A stretch of DNA of 49,994 nt, taken from the NCBI RefSeq assembly GCF_002930195.1, contig NZ_PHHC01000082.1, positions 43,292 through 93,285 of the forward strand. The letters are read 5' to 3'. The position numbers and the translations under genes were made by a program. This DNA comes from Holospora curviuscula. Lineage in GTDB: Bacteria; Pseudomonadota; Alphaproteobacteria; Holosporales; Holosporaceae. Each line of letters starts with the position of its first letter. Positions within the stretch are counted from its first letter, which is position 1. Of the stretch, positions 26,882-37,203 are shown one piece after another. The notes under the pieces are model-generated. The model made no database searches. It was not told the DNA's origin and saw only the letters and a program-made list of their open reading frames with translations.

Positions 26882-29800
26882 CTATACAGATTTTCCATAA
26901 AACTTTTCTTTTGCTTCCATGAAAAAAAGAAACACACAAGGAATAACAAACAGAGTAAAAAATGTTCCTACTGTCATGCCTCCTGTAATAACCCAGCCAA
27001 TTTGCTGACGCGCTTCATAGCCAGGACCCTGGGCAAGGGCCAAGGGAATGGATCCTAAAACCATTGCTAAAGTAGTCATTAGGATCGGTCGTAACCGTAA
27101 ACGACATCCTTCCAATATTGCTTCTTTCAAAGGAAGTCCAGAGCGTCGCGCCTGGTCTGAAAAGTCTACCAAGAGAATACCATGTTTAGTAATAAGGCCT
27201 ATTAACGTAATTAACCCAATTTGTCCATAAATACTGATAATACCAAAAACTGCCGCCAAAGTTAGGACTCCACCCGCAAGTGCAAGAGGAACAGTAACCA
27301 TGATGATAAAAGGAGAGAGAAAGCTTTCAAACTGAGCAGACATGACCAAGAAAATAAAGATAATTGCTAAAGCAAATATCATGTAAATGTTTCCAGATTC
27401 TTTTTGCAAGTTTTTTAGCTCTCCTTCCGCTCTTAACTCAAAGTCTGTGGGTAATTGAACTTTTTGTTCAAAGGCTTCATAAACGGTCATGGCAGAAGCG
27501 CTTTTTTGCAAGTACGCCTTGAGTGTATAAGAGCTTTTTCGATCGGTACGATAAATAATAGAATCGCCAGATTTTTGCTCAAAAGATACCAACTCTCTTA
27601 AAGGAACCATAGCTGTTTCATTTTTTACATTCCGACCTTTAATAAAAAAGTGAGGAATCTTTGCCAGATCTTTTTCGGAATCTGGAAGCTCTAGAATGAC
27701 ATCGTACATACGCTTATCCTTTTCAAAATGAGAGACTTTCGTTCCTCGAAGAAAAATTTTTAAAGTCTCGAAAACTTCTTCCGGAGTAAGACCTAACTGA
27801 GAAATACGCTCTCGATGAATTTTTACATTGTACCCTACTTCTTCCACGAGCTCGGTATTATCGACCCAATCTACACCAGGAATCTCTTTTAATAAATGGC
27901 GCAATCTCCGCCCTTCTTTTCTTAGTGATTCTGAAGACTTGTCACTTAATAGCACCATCTCTATTTCTCCAGAGCTGTCTGTGCGACTGCTTACCGGTGA
28001 AGAATTCACGCATCCTGCGTATACTTCTGCGCCTGCAACGTTTTTTTGGAACAGTGGATCTAATTCTTTAATAATATCTTGGCATACTTTGGTGCGACTC
28101 TCCCAAGGTTTGAGCGTTACTCGCCCTATGCTGTCTCCCATATGCATGATCAGCAATCTATTATTAACCTCTGGAATTTCTTGCAATACTTTATCGACTG
28201 GAAGTGCTAGCTTTGAAAGAAATGTTAAGTTTCGAGTGCTGGGTGGGTACATTCGAACGCGTAAAATTCCTTCATCAGAAGCAGGAATAAGTTCTTGTTT
28301 CAAGTTAGTATAAACCCATACACCCAATGCAGACAAAGCCAACAACCCCATCCACACAAATTTCATATGATTCAAAGCGTTATTTACCCACTTTACGTAA
28401 AAATATTCTAGCTTTCCAAGAAATGCATCAATTCCTTGAGAAAAACGCTCTAACGGCCTCCACTTAAATGGTGTGTGGGCTCGTACCAATACAGAACACA
28501 TGGCAGGAGATAAAGTCAATGCTACAACGCCAGAAATTAATACTGCGCCCGCAAGCGTCAAAGCAAATTCTTTGAACATTTTTCCAATAGTTCCGGGAAT
28601 TAATGAAATTGGCGCATAAACTGCGGCTAAAGTAAGCGTCATGGCAATGACGGAAAAACGAATCTCTTTGCATCCTAACCGTGCTGCCTGTAGGCGATTT
28701 CTTCCCTGCTCTAAATATCGATATACATTTTCTAATACTACAATGGCATCATCTACTACCAATCCAATGGCAAGTACCATAGCCAATAGTGACAAAACAT
28801 TAATACTAAAGCCCAGCATCTGCATGATAAAAAAAGTACTTACTAACGAAATAGGGATAGTAATCAAAGGAATGAGTGAGGAAGAGAAAGAACGTAAAAA
28901 AACAAAAATTACCAGCAAGACTAAAAGAATAGATTCAAAAATGGCTTGGTATACTTGCTCAATGGATCGTTTAATAAAGATAGATTTATCAAGGGCCACA
29001 TGAACCTTAATATCTTTTGGAAGAGTTTTTTGAATCTCTGTCAACCGCTGGTGCACCAGCTTAGAAATGGTGATGGGATTACTATTGGGCTGAGGAATAA
29101 TCTGTAATGCAACTACAGCGCGTCCATTATAAAAGACTTTATGTTCTTCATCTTCTTGACCTAAGCGGACCTGAGCTAAATCTCCTAAGCGCACTTTATT
29201 CAGTACACCAGAATAATTATTTTTTCCTGCAGGAATCAATAAGTCTGAAAATTCTTCTGGTCGAGATAACATACTTTGGGCAGTGAGAGAAAATTGTCGA
29301 TTTTCTTCTTTCAAATATCCTAGCGCTCGTTCTACACTGGATTCTTTTATAAGGCGGCTCAGTTCGGAAACACCCACATGATACGAGTAAAGTTTTTCAC
29401 GATCCAATATAATTTCCATTCGAAGCTCACTACCGCCAATGACTTCGCCCACTGCAACACCCGGAATACTTTCCATTGATCCTTTTAATACCCGAGATGC
29501 GACCGTGTAGAGGTCGGTTAAGGGCACGTGAGGCTCTCCTTGTACTGCTAGCTCTATAATAGGTAATGCATTAGAGTTTCCTTTTGTAACGTATACTTTT
29601 GCAGACTCTGGAAGTTTGTCCTGAATACGAGATAAAATTTCTCGCACGTCAGCAGAAGCAGCATCCATAGAGCGATTTTCTTCAAAAATCAACCAGGTAT
29701 TACTTTCATTTTTCTGAACTTCAGAGCGCATATTGTCCAATGACTGTAACGAAACAAAAGATTCTTCCAATAACTTGGTAACCTGCTCTTCAATAACTCG

Positions 29801-30007
29801 AGCCGATCCATTGAGCGTTGCACGAACTGTTAAAGACGGACGCTCAACGATAGGATATTGACGCGTGGAAAGTTGAAAAAATGCAACAATTCCAAGGAGC
29901 ACCATAATAATATTGATCACCCAAGAAAATACTGGACGATCAATAAAAAAATCCGTAAAAGATGGGGTAGATTCTTTAAGGGTTAACGGAGGAGGGGGCG
30001 TGTGCAT
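26882..30007 (-). CDS. RND multidrug efflux permease (HAE1 / AcrB-like)
   Basis: This 1041-residue inner-membrane antiporter is of full family length. The N-terminus FFIDRPVFSWVINIIMVLLG is the first transmembrane helix, then comes the porter domain QYPIVERPSLTVRATLNGSA. The proton-relay aspartates lie in the TM4 motif AIGLVVDDAIVVLENVYRY (about residues 405-423), with GLITKHGILLVDFSDQARR in TM10 and LSPAMCSVLV nearby. It exports amphiphilic compounds through an adaptor and an outer-membrane channel. The adaptor gene lies 11 bases upstream; no TolC-type gene is in the window, so the channel must be encoded elsewhere. Several ORFs on the plus strand within it are shadows. Confidence 0.93.
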   Translation of the reverse strand: MHTPPPPLTLKESTPSFTDFFIDRPVFSWVINIIMVLLGIVAFFQLSTRQYPIVERPSLTVRATLNGSARVIEEQVTKLLEESFVSLQSLDNMRSEVQKNESNTWLIFEENRSMDAASADVREILSRIQDKLPESAKVYVTKGNSNALPIIELAVQGEPHVPLTDLYTVASRVLKGSMESIPGVAVGEVIGGSELRMEIILDREKLYSYHVGVSELSRLIKESSVERALGYLKEENRQFSLTAQSMLSRPEEFSDLLIPAGKNNYSGVLNKVRLGDLAQVRLGQEDEEHKVFYNGRAVVALQIIPQPNSNPITISKLVHQRLTEIQKTLPKDIKVHVALDKSIFIKRSIEQVYQAIFESILLVLLVIFVFLRSFSSSLIPLITIPISLVSTFFIMQMLGFSINVLSLLAMVLAIGLVVDDAIVVLENVYRYLEQGRNRLQAARLGCKEIRFSVIAMTLTLAAVYAPISLIPGTIGKMFKEFALTLAGAVLISGVVALTLSPAMCSVLVRAHTPFKWRPLERFSQGIDAFLGKLEYFYVKWVNNALNHMKFVWMGLLALSALGVWVYTNLKQELIPASDEGILRVRMYPPSTRNLTFLSKLALPVDKVLQEIPEVNNRLLIMHMGDSIGRVTLKPWESRTKVCQDIIKELDPLFQKNVAGAEVYAGCVNSSPVSSRTDSSGEIEMVLLSDKSSESLRKEGRRLRHLLKEIPGVDWVDNTELVEEVGYNVKIHRERISQLGLTPEEVFETLKIFLRGTKVSHFEKDKRMYDVILELPDSEKDLAKIPHFFIKGRNVKNETAMVPLRELVSFEQKSGDSIIYRTDRKSSYTLKAYLQKSASAMTVYEAFEQKVQLPTDFELRAEGELKNLQKESGNIYMIFALAIIFIFLVMSAQFESFLSPFIIMVTVPLALAGGVLTLAAVFGIISIYGQIGLITLIGLITKHGILLVDFSDQARRSGLPLKEAILEGCRLRLRPILMTTLAMVLGSIPLALAQGPGYEARQQIGWVITGGMTVGTFFTLFVIPCVFLFFMEAKEKFYGKSV

Positions 30008-30018
30008 AAAAGAGCTCC

Positions 30019-31206
30019 TTATTCTTTTGTAAGTATAACGGGAAGTCCGTCTTTTACCATTTCCGCAGGTTCTGTAATTACTAAATCTCCTTTCTCTACA
30101 CCACGTAGTTTCTCACCGATACTAATAAGCCCTTTTAGCTGGGGCCCGGGTGTCACTGAAACTGCTTTAGCAATAAAAATTTTTTCGTTATCAAATATCT
30201 CACCGGAGTCTTTTACAACGTAGACTAAATATTGACCAGAATCAGGAATGACAGCCTCTGTAGGCACTAACAAAGCTGGTGCCGCATCTTTAAGGGTTAC
30301 TGCTACTTTAACAAAAGTTCCGTCCTGATAAGATGTATTCTTTTCTGAGAGATTTGCGTTGAATTTCACCATATGAGATACTGGATCAGAAAAAGGCTCT
30401 TTCGCACTGACTACTGATGCCAAAGGCAAAATTCCTTCTCCTTCCATCTGAATTAATACTTTTTGTCCTACTTTAACCTGCTCTGCATCAATTTCAGACA
30501 ATTCGAATTCCACAATGGTTTCATCAGAAACAATTTTACCTACTTCTTGTCCTTGTTGTACCGAAGAACCAGGGCTGAGCTGCTTACCATTGGTTTGAAA
30601 AAATCCCACATGTCCGGTAAAGGGTGCAGTAATTCTCATATTATCATCGTTGACTTTTGCTTTTTCCACCTCCAAACTGGCGGAAGCCATTTCTGTTTGT
30701 GCTTTTTCCACCTGAGCGTAAGACCAAATTTTCTTTTCATACATTTCTTTACTACGCTGATAATCTGCTTTTTTTGCCGCTAACTGAACATTAGCCCATC
30801 GAATTTGTACTTTAGTGTGATCATCTCGAAGCTGAATTAATGGTTGATTTTTTAACACCCGACTTCCTGCCCCCACAAAAATATTCTTTACAATACCTGG
30901 AGATTGAAAGATAAGAGGAGCAGAATATTTCGCTTTGATACTTCCACTGACGGATATTACTTTGTCCACGTTCATGCGTTCTACAGACTTTACAATAACG
31001 GACAATGGACGTCGATTTTTATTAAGAACTTTTTTGGTACTGCATCCCCCCAAAAACATGCTTTCGCCCCATATGAAAACACTCCACAGAAGCATCATGC
31101 CAACACGTGAGGATGTTGTGTATCTTATTCCAGCAGAATGATATTTATTTTTAAATTTTCGCGCTTTACTGGAAAAACGAACATTTTTGTTATACTGATT
31201 TTTCAT
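30019..31206 (-). CDS. RND efflux periplasmic adaptor lipoprotein
   Basis: This 395-residue membrane-fusion protein has a lipobox LGGC near residue 55 (SMFLGGCSTKK), preceded by an unusually long basic N-terminus; an internal MM start at 31095 would give a more standard signal peptide but has no good ribosome site. Next come a barrel/lipoyl half (GIVKNIFVGAGSRVLKNQPL), a helical hairpin (about 130-185), the returning lipoyl half (MRITAPFTGHVGF), a beta-barrel and a membrane-proximal domain. It forms a pair with the permease 11 bases downstream. No repressor gene is adjacent. Confidence 0.92.
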   Translation of the reverse strand: MKNQYNKNVRFSSKARKFKNKYHSAGIRYTTSSRVGMMLLWSVFIWGESMFLGGCSTKKVLNKNRRPLSVIVKSVERMNVDKVISVSGSIKAKYSAPLIFQSPGIVKNIFVGAGSRVLKNQPLIQLRDDHTKVQIRWANVQLAAKKADYQRSKEMYEKKIWSYAQVEKAQTEMASASLEVEKAKVNDDNMRITAPFTGHVGFFQTNGKQLSPGSSVQQGQEVGKIVSDETIVEFELSEIDAEQVKVGQKVLIQMEGEGILPLASVVSAKEPFSDPVSHMVKFNANLSEKNTSYQDGTFVKVAVTLKDAAPALLVPTEAVIPDSGQYLVYVVKDSGEIFDNEKIFIAKAVSVTPGPQLKGLISIGEKLRGVEKGDLVITEPAEMVKDGLPVILTKE

Positions 31207-31640
31207 ACAAAACGAACCCTAAATTTAATATTGATAATGCCTGAATTTCTTTGAAAAATCTAGAGGAAAAAAGATTATTCATAAAATTAAATAGTTAATT
31301 TTTGTTTAGAGACTGTAGTCACGAGATAGATAATCAAAAAATAAATTGTTCTGAGAAGGAGGGGTATGCAAAAATTACCTCTTCGCCATGATGTTGCGAA
31401 TGATGTTTGGAGTTTTTTTTGGTCCCCCATCTTCCAGGCCGAGAGGAGCTTGAGGGTGGGCTGACCAAGGAAAACTAGAACTTTATCAACATGGTTTTTG
31501 GAGTTTGAGAACAAGCGCTCCGTGACGCGATTTTCTGCGCGATTATTGCTGGTGAAGTAATACTCCTCGCCGATTTATTGGCTGAAGAAATAAGGGAATT
31601 TGGGAAAAAACTGCTTGAAAACCTATTGTCCATCCCGATT
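31207..31640 (-). pseudogene. Possible serine-recombinase C-terminal relic
   Basis: A minus-strand reading ends near 31287. It contains NRVTERLFSNSKNHVDKVLV, FLGQPTLKLLSAWKMGDQKK and then LQTSFATS and RGNFCIPLLLRTIYF. The layout resembles the C-terminal end of large serine recombinases in Alphaproteobacteria (LExxLxFLGNPxxLW, then FAxxLxYxxNxGFxTPxLxLPF). Only this end is visible and the upstream frame is broken. The family assignment is tentative. Confidence 0.35.
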
Positions 31641-32011
31641 TTGCCTGGCTTATGATGTGCCCCCCACATCAAAGCGTATCCTCACGGAGTAAAAATCAAG
31701 AAATGAAGCGTGCAAAAGCGGGCTCCATACCAAGAGACACCGTTCCGTGAATACTTTTATTAGAAACTTAAATTGAATATAGAACCCTTAATGAGTTTTT
31801 ACTGTAAAAGTTAAATAAATATAGTATTATATTAATATAAATTTCTTCTCTCAATGTTACTTAAAATTTATAAAAGATTAATAAGCTGAGATTATAACTA
31901 TGGTTTGGGGAGATCTTAAATAGATTCAATGAGGCAGCTGTGTGTATTAGAATCTGAGGGATGGACAAAAAACTTTCTTTTTTATAGTCTCTCATATAGT
32001 ATGAAAGACTA
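31641..32011. other. Intergenic region upstream of rluB
   Basis: AT-rich, with no ORF I would defend. It should include the rluB promoter; no clear -35/-10 pair stood out. Confidence 0.4.
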
Positions 32012-32770
32012 TTGAGATTTTTATTGATCATTCCATCTCAGGCACTTAAAATAAGATTAGCCAAGTATATTGCAACATCTTCTATACTTTCCCGCCGTCA
32101 AGCTGAAAAAGCGATTGAGCAGAAACGAGTAACCGTCAATAAAACTTTGGTGTCTCATATGACGTGTTTTGTCTCTTCTCACGATCAAGTACATCTTGAT
32201 GGAATTCTTTTGCAGTCTCCAGAACGACCTCGCCTGTGGAAATGTTATAAGCCCAGGGGGTGTTTAGTGACCCGAGTCGATCCTTTTCAGCGTTCTACTA
32301 TTTATACTGTACTTAACGCTCCATTACCCAAAACACAGCGTTTTTTATATGTGGGACGCTTAGATTTCGATTCAGAAGGATTGTTATTGATGACGAATAC
32401 TCCAATACTTGCACATAATTTGGAAAATCCTCAATATGGTTGGGAACGGTACTATCGAATAGAAATGCAAGGTATTGTGCCATGGACTCTCTGTAAACTT
32501 CTGAACAATCCTATTACCTACAAAGGGATACGCTATCCTGGATGTCAAATCCAAGATTATGTCACCACTTCTTACTCTACTTGGATTACCATTATCTTGA
32601 AAGAAGGAAAAAAAAGAGAAATTCGCAATCGAGTTCAAGCGTTAGGGGTAAAGATTTTACGCTTGATCCGCACTCAGTTCGCAACGATAATGCTGGGCAC
32701 GCTTCAACCTAAATTTTGGCAAGAGGTTCCAAAACATTACTGGCCTGCTCTACTTTTAAGAAATATGTGA
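32012..32770 (+). CDS. rluB: 23S rRNA pseudouridine synthase, RluB type
   Basis: This 252-residue RsuA/RluB-family enzyme has an N-terminal S4 domain (about residues 13-60, ATSSILSRRQAEKAIEQKRV), a YKPRGCLVTRVDP loop, the catalytic motif VGRLDFDSEGLLLMTN with the nucleophilic Asp in GRLD, and the KEGKKREIRNRVQALG motif before the end. The xSEGLLLxTN plus GWxRxYRI combination is that of alphaproteobacterial RluB, which modifies helix 89 of 23S rRNA, but RsuA/RluE/RluF cannot be fully excluded. It starts with TTG at 32012; GAAAG lies upstream and no ATG is in frame near the S4 domain. Confidence 0.85.
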   Translation: MRFLLIIPSQALKIRLAKYIATSSILSRRQAEKAIEQKRVTVNKTLVSHMTCFVSSHDQVHLDGILLQSPERPRLWKCYKPRGCLVTRVDPFQRSTIYTVLNAPLPKTQRFLYVGRLDFDSEGLLLMTNTPILAHNLENPQYGWERYYRIEMQGIVPWTLCKLLNNPITYKGIRYPGCQIQDYVTTSYSTWITIILKEGKKREIRNRVQALGVKILRLIRTQFATIMLGTLQPKFWQEVPKHYWPALLLRNM

Positions 32771-32789
32771 GAAAAATATTTTCAAGTCT

Positions 32790-33000
32790 AAAGTCTATAG
32801 TACTTTAGCTTGAAAATAAGATTTGAAAGAATTGAAGTAAGGCCTTATATCATTACGTACATTAAGTCAGGGCAATCCATGGGTTTATAATAGCCCAGAA
32901 TTTCTCAATGGAGTTTAGGTCGGGCGAATATACCAGGGCCACTTCATGAAAAATTTTGTTGCAAGATACGAAAAAGTATGTCGTCACTCCAGCCTCCCCA
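32790..33000 (-). pseudogene. IS630-family transposase relic (group B, C-terminal tail)
   Basis: The minus strand reads LVYSPDLNSIEKFWAIINPW from about 32945 to 32880, the DDE-Glu block of IS630 enzymes, followed by a tail that matches the C-terminal end of the group B relic at 10090-10170 (GATATAAGGCCTTACTTCAA). The upstream part is missing: an ISAs1 relic begins immediately. Confidence 0.7.
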
Positions 33001-33800
33001 TTTTTCTGAACCTCTTGATTGATTGTCTTGGCACCTGAGCTTGTTCAGAGCTATATTCCTGATTATTGCCTACTTTGATCTTCACCAAACGACTTATCTA
33101 CTACCCAATGTAAGGCCCAATGACTTTTAATATATGAGAGCATTGTTTCAAGAGTGGCTTCTAAAAAAGATCCATACTACCGCACTTCACTAAAAAATTT
33201 GCCTTTTATCTCATGAGCCAATTCTATTCGCGTCATGCTTTTAATGGAAAGCCTATTAGAGATATTTAAGATGAGTTATTTAATATCCTGATTTACCGAG
33301 CATTTTCTAACTTCAATTCTAGCGTGCTCCTTATCGTAATTTTCTCAATAATCGCGTCATATCATCTGAAAGATTTCCCTGATTACCTTTGAGAGAGAAT
33401 AGATAATCTTCTTCTCTATCCATGATTTTATCTTCAATTTTATTTTGACATCCCATGGCATTTATAGTGACAATAGATCTTCTATTATTCAGCCAATCCA
33501 ATACCTTAGGTAGTGCTGTGAGCTCGTTGCTTTTATCCATTCCCTTGGCCTAGCCTTTGTAGCAAACGTGCGTATCCCCTATGTAACATCTCACCTTCGC
33601 CATCATAACTGCGCCTTGATACCTTTCCATCGATTGCTACAACATTGCCTGGCTATTTTTACTTATGCGCTTCACCCAGGTAGGAAATAGATCGTGAAAC
33701 TGATCAGGATCAGGGCTTCTAAAGATTCTTTAGAGGTTTAAAATGATCTAAAACCCCTTCTTTTACTTCTTGCATTAACCTTACCTTAAATTGTTCACCA
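33000..33800 (-). pseudogene. ISAs1-family transposase relic
   Basis: Minus-strand blocks in order: PGNVVAIDGKVSRRSYDGEG (first Asp, ISAs1 hallmark AIDGKxxRRSYD), then KSNELTALPKVLDWLNNRRS and IVTINAMGCQNKIEDKIMDR with EDYLFSLKGNQGNLSDD, then HARIEVRKC, LETMLSYIKSHWALHW and AFGEDQSR near the end. A 69-codon ORF at 33331-33540 is the best preserved piece. It is interrupted by stops and frameshifts. This is the only ISAs1-type element in the window. Confidence 0.8.
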
Positions 33801-33859
33801 TCCAAGGCATTCCCTTATTATTTCTCTTTTTTTAAGTATTTATTTTCATGAGGGGGCAC

Positions 33860-34090
33860 TGGATCTTACACTATGAATCTTTTAATTATTGGGTATCACA
33901 GTCTTGAATCATAGCGCTAAACCCTGTCCTGATAGATAATACCGCATTCCATAACGCTTATATTAAGAAATTCTGGGCTACTATGAAACGATAGGTTAAC
34001 TGTAATATTACTCAATGTATAGAATGATATAACGCCTTACTTGAATTTTTTTAACTCTCAGCTTCAAGCTAAATTTTTATAGCCCAAATC
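33860..34090 (+). pseudogene. IS630-family relic (group B, internally deleted)
   Basis: The plus strand has IIGYHSLESxR-like, LIDNTAFHNAYIKKFWATMK and a tail matching the group B end. The stretch between the AFHN block and NPIEKFW is deleted, bringing the two catalytic regions together. Confidence 0.6.
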
Positions 34091-35089
34091 ATTCCCATCC
34101 AAAAAGAGCACACCTTAAGTCAAGAGAACATTGAGCGTCTAATTAGACGCAATCCAAAAACTCGTTGAAAGTCCTTAGCGCAAACAAAACTATTCTTAGG
34201 CTTGCTGCATAAGCCTAAAACAAAAAAATTTGAGAGATTAAGGGCTAGAATAGTGTGGGTTTAATCATAATAATTTTTAGATTTGGTCGAATTAATTTTT
34301 GAGATTAACGATATCAGCGATAATTTTAGACTTATTAACTTCGTATTATATCTGTAGTGTTAGGCTGGAATTTTAAAATTTTCAGCTAAATCAACCTATG
34401 TTTCACCTTTAATCGTTTGTATTTCCGACGCTTGGTACCTTCTGTTCACATACCTTGTGGGAGCACCACTACTTTTACAAAAGGTTTAATCGTACACGAA
34501 TCTTAGTGCTGTTTCCCCAGAAATAAGAGGTTTGTTTCAGACCCAAGACTTATTAATACCAAAAGCAATACTACTTGTACAATTGTATCTTCAAAGATTA
34601 ATTTGAAGGTGCGCACAGGTCTTTTGTAGCGGTTCAAAGTCTGACTTTTCTAAAAAGGATAGGGTACCGAGCTTGTGACTTTGGCAATGTCACACAAATA
34701 ATCTTAAAAAAATTTTTGGACGTTTTACAATATATTTGTGTACTTTATCCTCATCAGCACTTCTTTTCAGGGTGTTTCTATACTTTTCCCACCTTTGTAC
34801 CTAACGTTTGCTTTTTTATCTTAAACGCGATCGGTCTATTATGGAAAGCCGAAAATCATCATTTCCAAAGCGATCTATTAAAAACTTCCTCTATTAAAGT
34901 GCAGTAAAGATTTTCATCCCCTAAAAAAAATGCAGTGTATAAAATCGTATCATATGCAAAAACTGCTGGAGAAAAAAATGCACAACTTCTAAACATTTCG
35001 AATACAATGATTAAATAAGATTACTCCCATTCTTAAACCGGAGCCTCTTTACGATGAATAGATAGTTTGATACACTGAAAGGAATTTTT
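34091..35089. other. Gene-free stretch upstream of the YfgM-like gene
   Basis: No recognisable gene. A 63-codon ORF at 34716-34907 has no homology I recognise and no ribosome site. The last 50 bases hold a weak promoter-like pair (TTTACG at 35048 and TACACT at 35071, 17 apart) and the GAAAGGA ribosome site of the following gene. Confidence 0.4.
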
Positions 35090-35836
35090 TTGATTGATAG
35101 TCTAGTGTCATTTCGTCACGCAGTTCAAAATATTGTACAGTATTTTCGTACAAGGTCTGAGAATAAATATGAGGAGGAAATGCGTCGGGAAGATATGATG
35201 GAAGCGGCAAAACGACTTATTCCAGTGGTCTCTTTAGGAATGATAGGACTTTTATGCGTTGTGGGAGGATATTCATATTGGGAATATCAAAAAGATCGTA
35301 AACTTTTCCGTGCCGAGCTCTTATACGATGAATATTTAAAAGATATTGGTCAAGAACGCTTCGAATCAGCAAAAAAAAAAGAAGCTCAGCTTAAAAATAC
35401 TAAAGAGATGAGAAAGCTTTTAGAAATCGAGCGTTGCGGTCTAACAGTTTCAGCCTTTACCCGTACCCAAGACAGTAAAGAAAAAGAAAAGCTTTGGAGT
35501 TTGGTGTATGATGCGTACAATATTCTGGATTCTCATTTGTTTGCAAAATCTCGCGCACAAAGTTCAATGTATCATTTAACGCGTTTTATATTGGCTATCC
35601 TTGCTAACGATGTATCGCTTAAAGATTCTCGAGTTTCTCTGATTAAAAATTACACTCAAGGTTCAGGTAGCTTTTTAGGCCTAGGATATGCAATGAAGGC
35701 ACTTCAACAGTTAGCACAAGGTACATTAGATCAAAAATTCATCGAGCAGTGGGAGCGTTACAGTCAAAGCTGGATTCCCAACGCCTGCGCTATTGGCGCA
35801 GGTATCTCTCGTCCTATGATTTATTCCAACCGTTGA
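35090..35836 (+). CDS. YfgM-like tetratricopeptide membrane protein
   Basis: This 248-residue protein has a cytosolic N-terminus (residues 1-45, with the EEEMRREDM coiled stretch), one transmembrane helix (about 48-66, VSLGMIGLLCVVGGYSYWEY) and a periplasmic helical domain of the YfgM / DUF2133 TPR-like type. In E. coli YfgM associates with the Sec translocon and periplasmic chaperones. Assignment rests on topology and on the conserved order YfgM-like/bamB/der. It starts with TTG at 35090, 8 bases after GAAAGGA. The bamB start follows 14 bases after its stop. Confidence 0.8.
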   Translation: MIDSLVSFRHAVQNIVQYFRTRSENKYEEEMRREDMMEAAKRLIPVVSLGMIGLLCVVGGYSYWEYQKDRKLFRAELLYDEYLKDIGQERFESAKKKEAQLKNTKEMRKLLEIERCGLTVSAFTRTQDSKEKEKLWSLVYDAYNILDSHLFAKSRAQSSMYHLTRFILAILANDVSLKDSRVSLIKNYTQGSGSFLGLGYAMKALQQLAQGTLDQKFIEQWERYSQSWIPNACAIGAGISRPMIYSNR

Positions 35837-35850
35837 GGTGGGATAGAAAA

Positions 35851-37203
35851 ATGATACGACGACTTATCCTGGGATTTCTTTATGGTACACTTTTATGGAG
35901 TTGTACCTCAGAAGTAGAACTGCCCCCGCTTATGGGAAAACGAGAAAATCTCGTGGTAGAAGAGGTATTTTCTATGACGAATCAACAATCTAAGAACGCA
36001 GAGACAGAAAAATTTGTTCCATGCTCTGGAAAAACTCCTGTGCAATGGCTTCAGTATTATTGTGATTCTACACATCAACTGCCTGCTTTGGGAGACTCTT
36101 TTACCTTTCAGAAGAAAAGAGAAATACCCAAACTTCATCAGATTCATGTGTCTACTTTTTCTACTCAAGGCGCCGCTCCAAGTCCAGTATGTTGGAGAGG
36201 CCAAGTTTATGTGTTAAAAGGTCTGAAACTTTATGAAGGAGTGGTTAAGGAAGGTATATTTACGCTTCTGCGTGAATTAGATTTATCTGGGGATGTAAAT
36301 GCCATCGATATGGATGGCATGGGAGGTATTGCGATACACCCTAAAGGACTCGCATTCATTACCTTGGGGTCTTCAGAACTTGTGTGTGTATGTTTAAAAA
36401 ATCAGCGCATAATGTGGAGAAGATCGCTGGAATGCCCCGCGGAAGGACCACCTGTATTGGGTAATGGAAAAGTAATTTGTGTAACCCGAAGAAATCAAAC
36501 TGTTGCTTTTCGTCAAAAAGATGGAGAAATTCTCTGGTCTCATCAGGGAGCAGTAGAAGATCTGTCTTTATGGGGCGGGAGCAGTGCCGCTATTTCTAGA
36601 GGAATTGTGATTAGTAACTATAGCTCTAATCAAGTGGCTGCTCTAAACGAGAAGACAGGCACACCAATATGGACTCAAAATTTTGCTGTGAGTAAGAGTA
36701 ATCGAGGAAAAGTTCCCCATCAGAAAGCTTCTCCAGTCTATGTGGACGAACTAGTCTATGTTCTCACTCACAGTAATTTGGCATGTTTGGTAGCAAGCAG
36801 TGGCCAGACATTATGGCAATGGCCCATTGGAGGATATTATACGCCCCTGATTTTAGGAAATTTTCTTTTCGTTGTAGACCAAAACGGTGTATTGAGTCGG
36901 CTTGATCGGTATACCGGTAAAGTATGTTGGACCCATACTTTACCCTCTCATAAAGAAGATCGCTGGAACGTTTGGATTGGCCCCTGGTATGTCAATCATC
37001 AACTCTTACTTTGGAGATATGATGGATTAATGGTGGCAGTTGATCCTTTTTCTCCAGGAACTTGCGGCTCAGAATCATCTTTGAAGTCAAACATAGGAGT
37101 ATTTTTGGGTCATCCATTAAGTGCTTCTGGAGTATTGTTAAAGGATGCTATGGTTTTACATAGCGATGATGGGGGGATTTTGTCATGGAAGATAGCACCG
37201 TAG
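35851..37203 (+). CDS. bamB: Outer membrane assembly lipoprotein BamB
   Basis: This is a 450-residue lipoprotein from ATG 35851, preceded by GGTGGGATAG. The signal peptide ends at Cys18 (LLWSC lipobox). The rest is a PQQ-type eight-bladed propeller: repeated blade signatures such as GGIAIHPKGLAFITLGSSEL, DGEILWSHQGAVEDLSLWGG, TGTPIWTQNF, SGQTLWQWPIGGYYTPLILG and TGKVCWTHTL. BamB supports the BamA complex in outer-membrane protein insertion. The frame extends upstream to 35749 inside the previous gene, but that extension lacks a signal peptide in place. Its last 19 bases overlap the start of a small ORF. Confidence 0.92.
   Translation: MIRRLILGFLYGTLLWSCTSEVELPPLMGKRENLVVEEVFSMTNQQSKNAETEKFVPCSGKTPVQWLQYYCDSTHQLPALGDSFTFQKKREIPKLHQIHVSTFSTQGAAPSPVCWRGQVYVLKGLKLYEGVVKEGIFTLLRELDLSGDVNAIDMDGMGGIAIHPKGLAFITLGSSELVCVCLKNQRIMWRRSLECPAEGPPVLGNGKVICVTRRNQTVAFRQKDGEILWSHQGAVEDLSLWGGSSAAISRGIVISNYSSNQVAALNEKTGTPIWTQNFAVSKSNRGKVPHQKASPVYVDELVYVLTHSNLACLVASSGQTLWQWPIGGYYTPLILGNFLFVVDQNGVLSRLDRYTGKVCWTHTLPSHKEDRWNVWIGPWYVNHQLLLWRYDGLMVAVDPFSPGTCGSESSLKSNIGVFLGHPLSASGVLLKDAMVLHSDDGGILSWKIAP

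Noticed and set aside
27828-29003. Plus-strand ORFs of 161 and 120 codons inside the RND permease
   Set aside because: They are antisense shadows of a full-length family member with all motifs.
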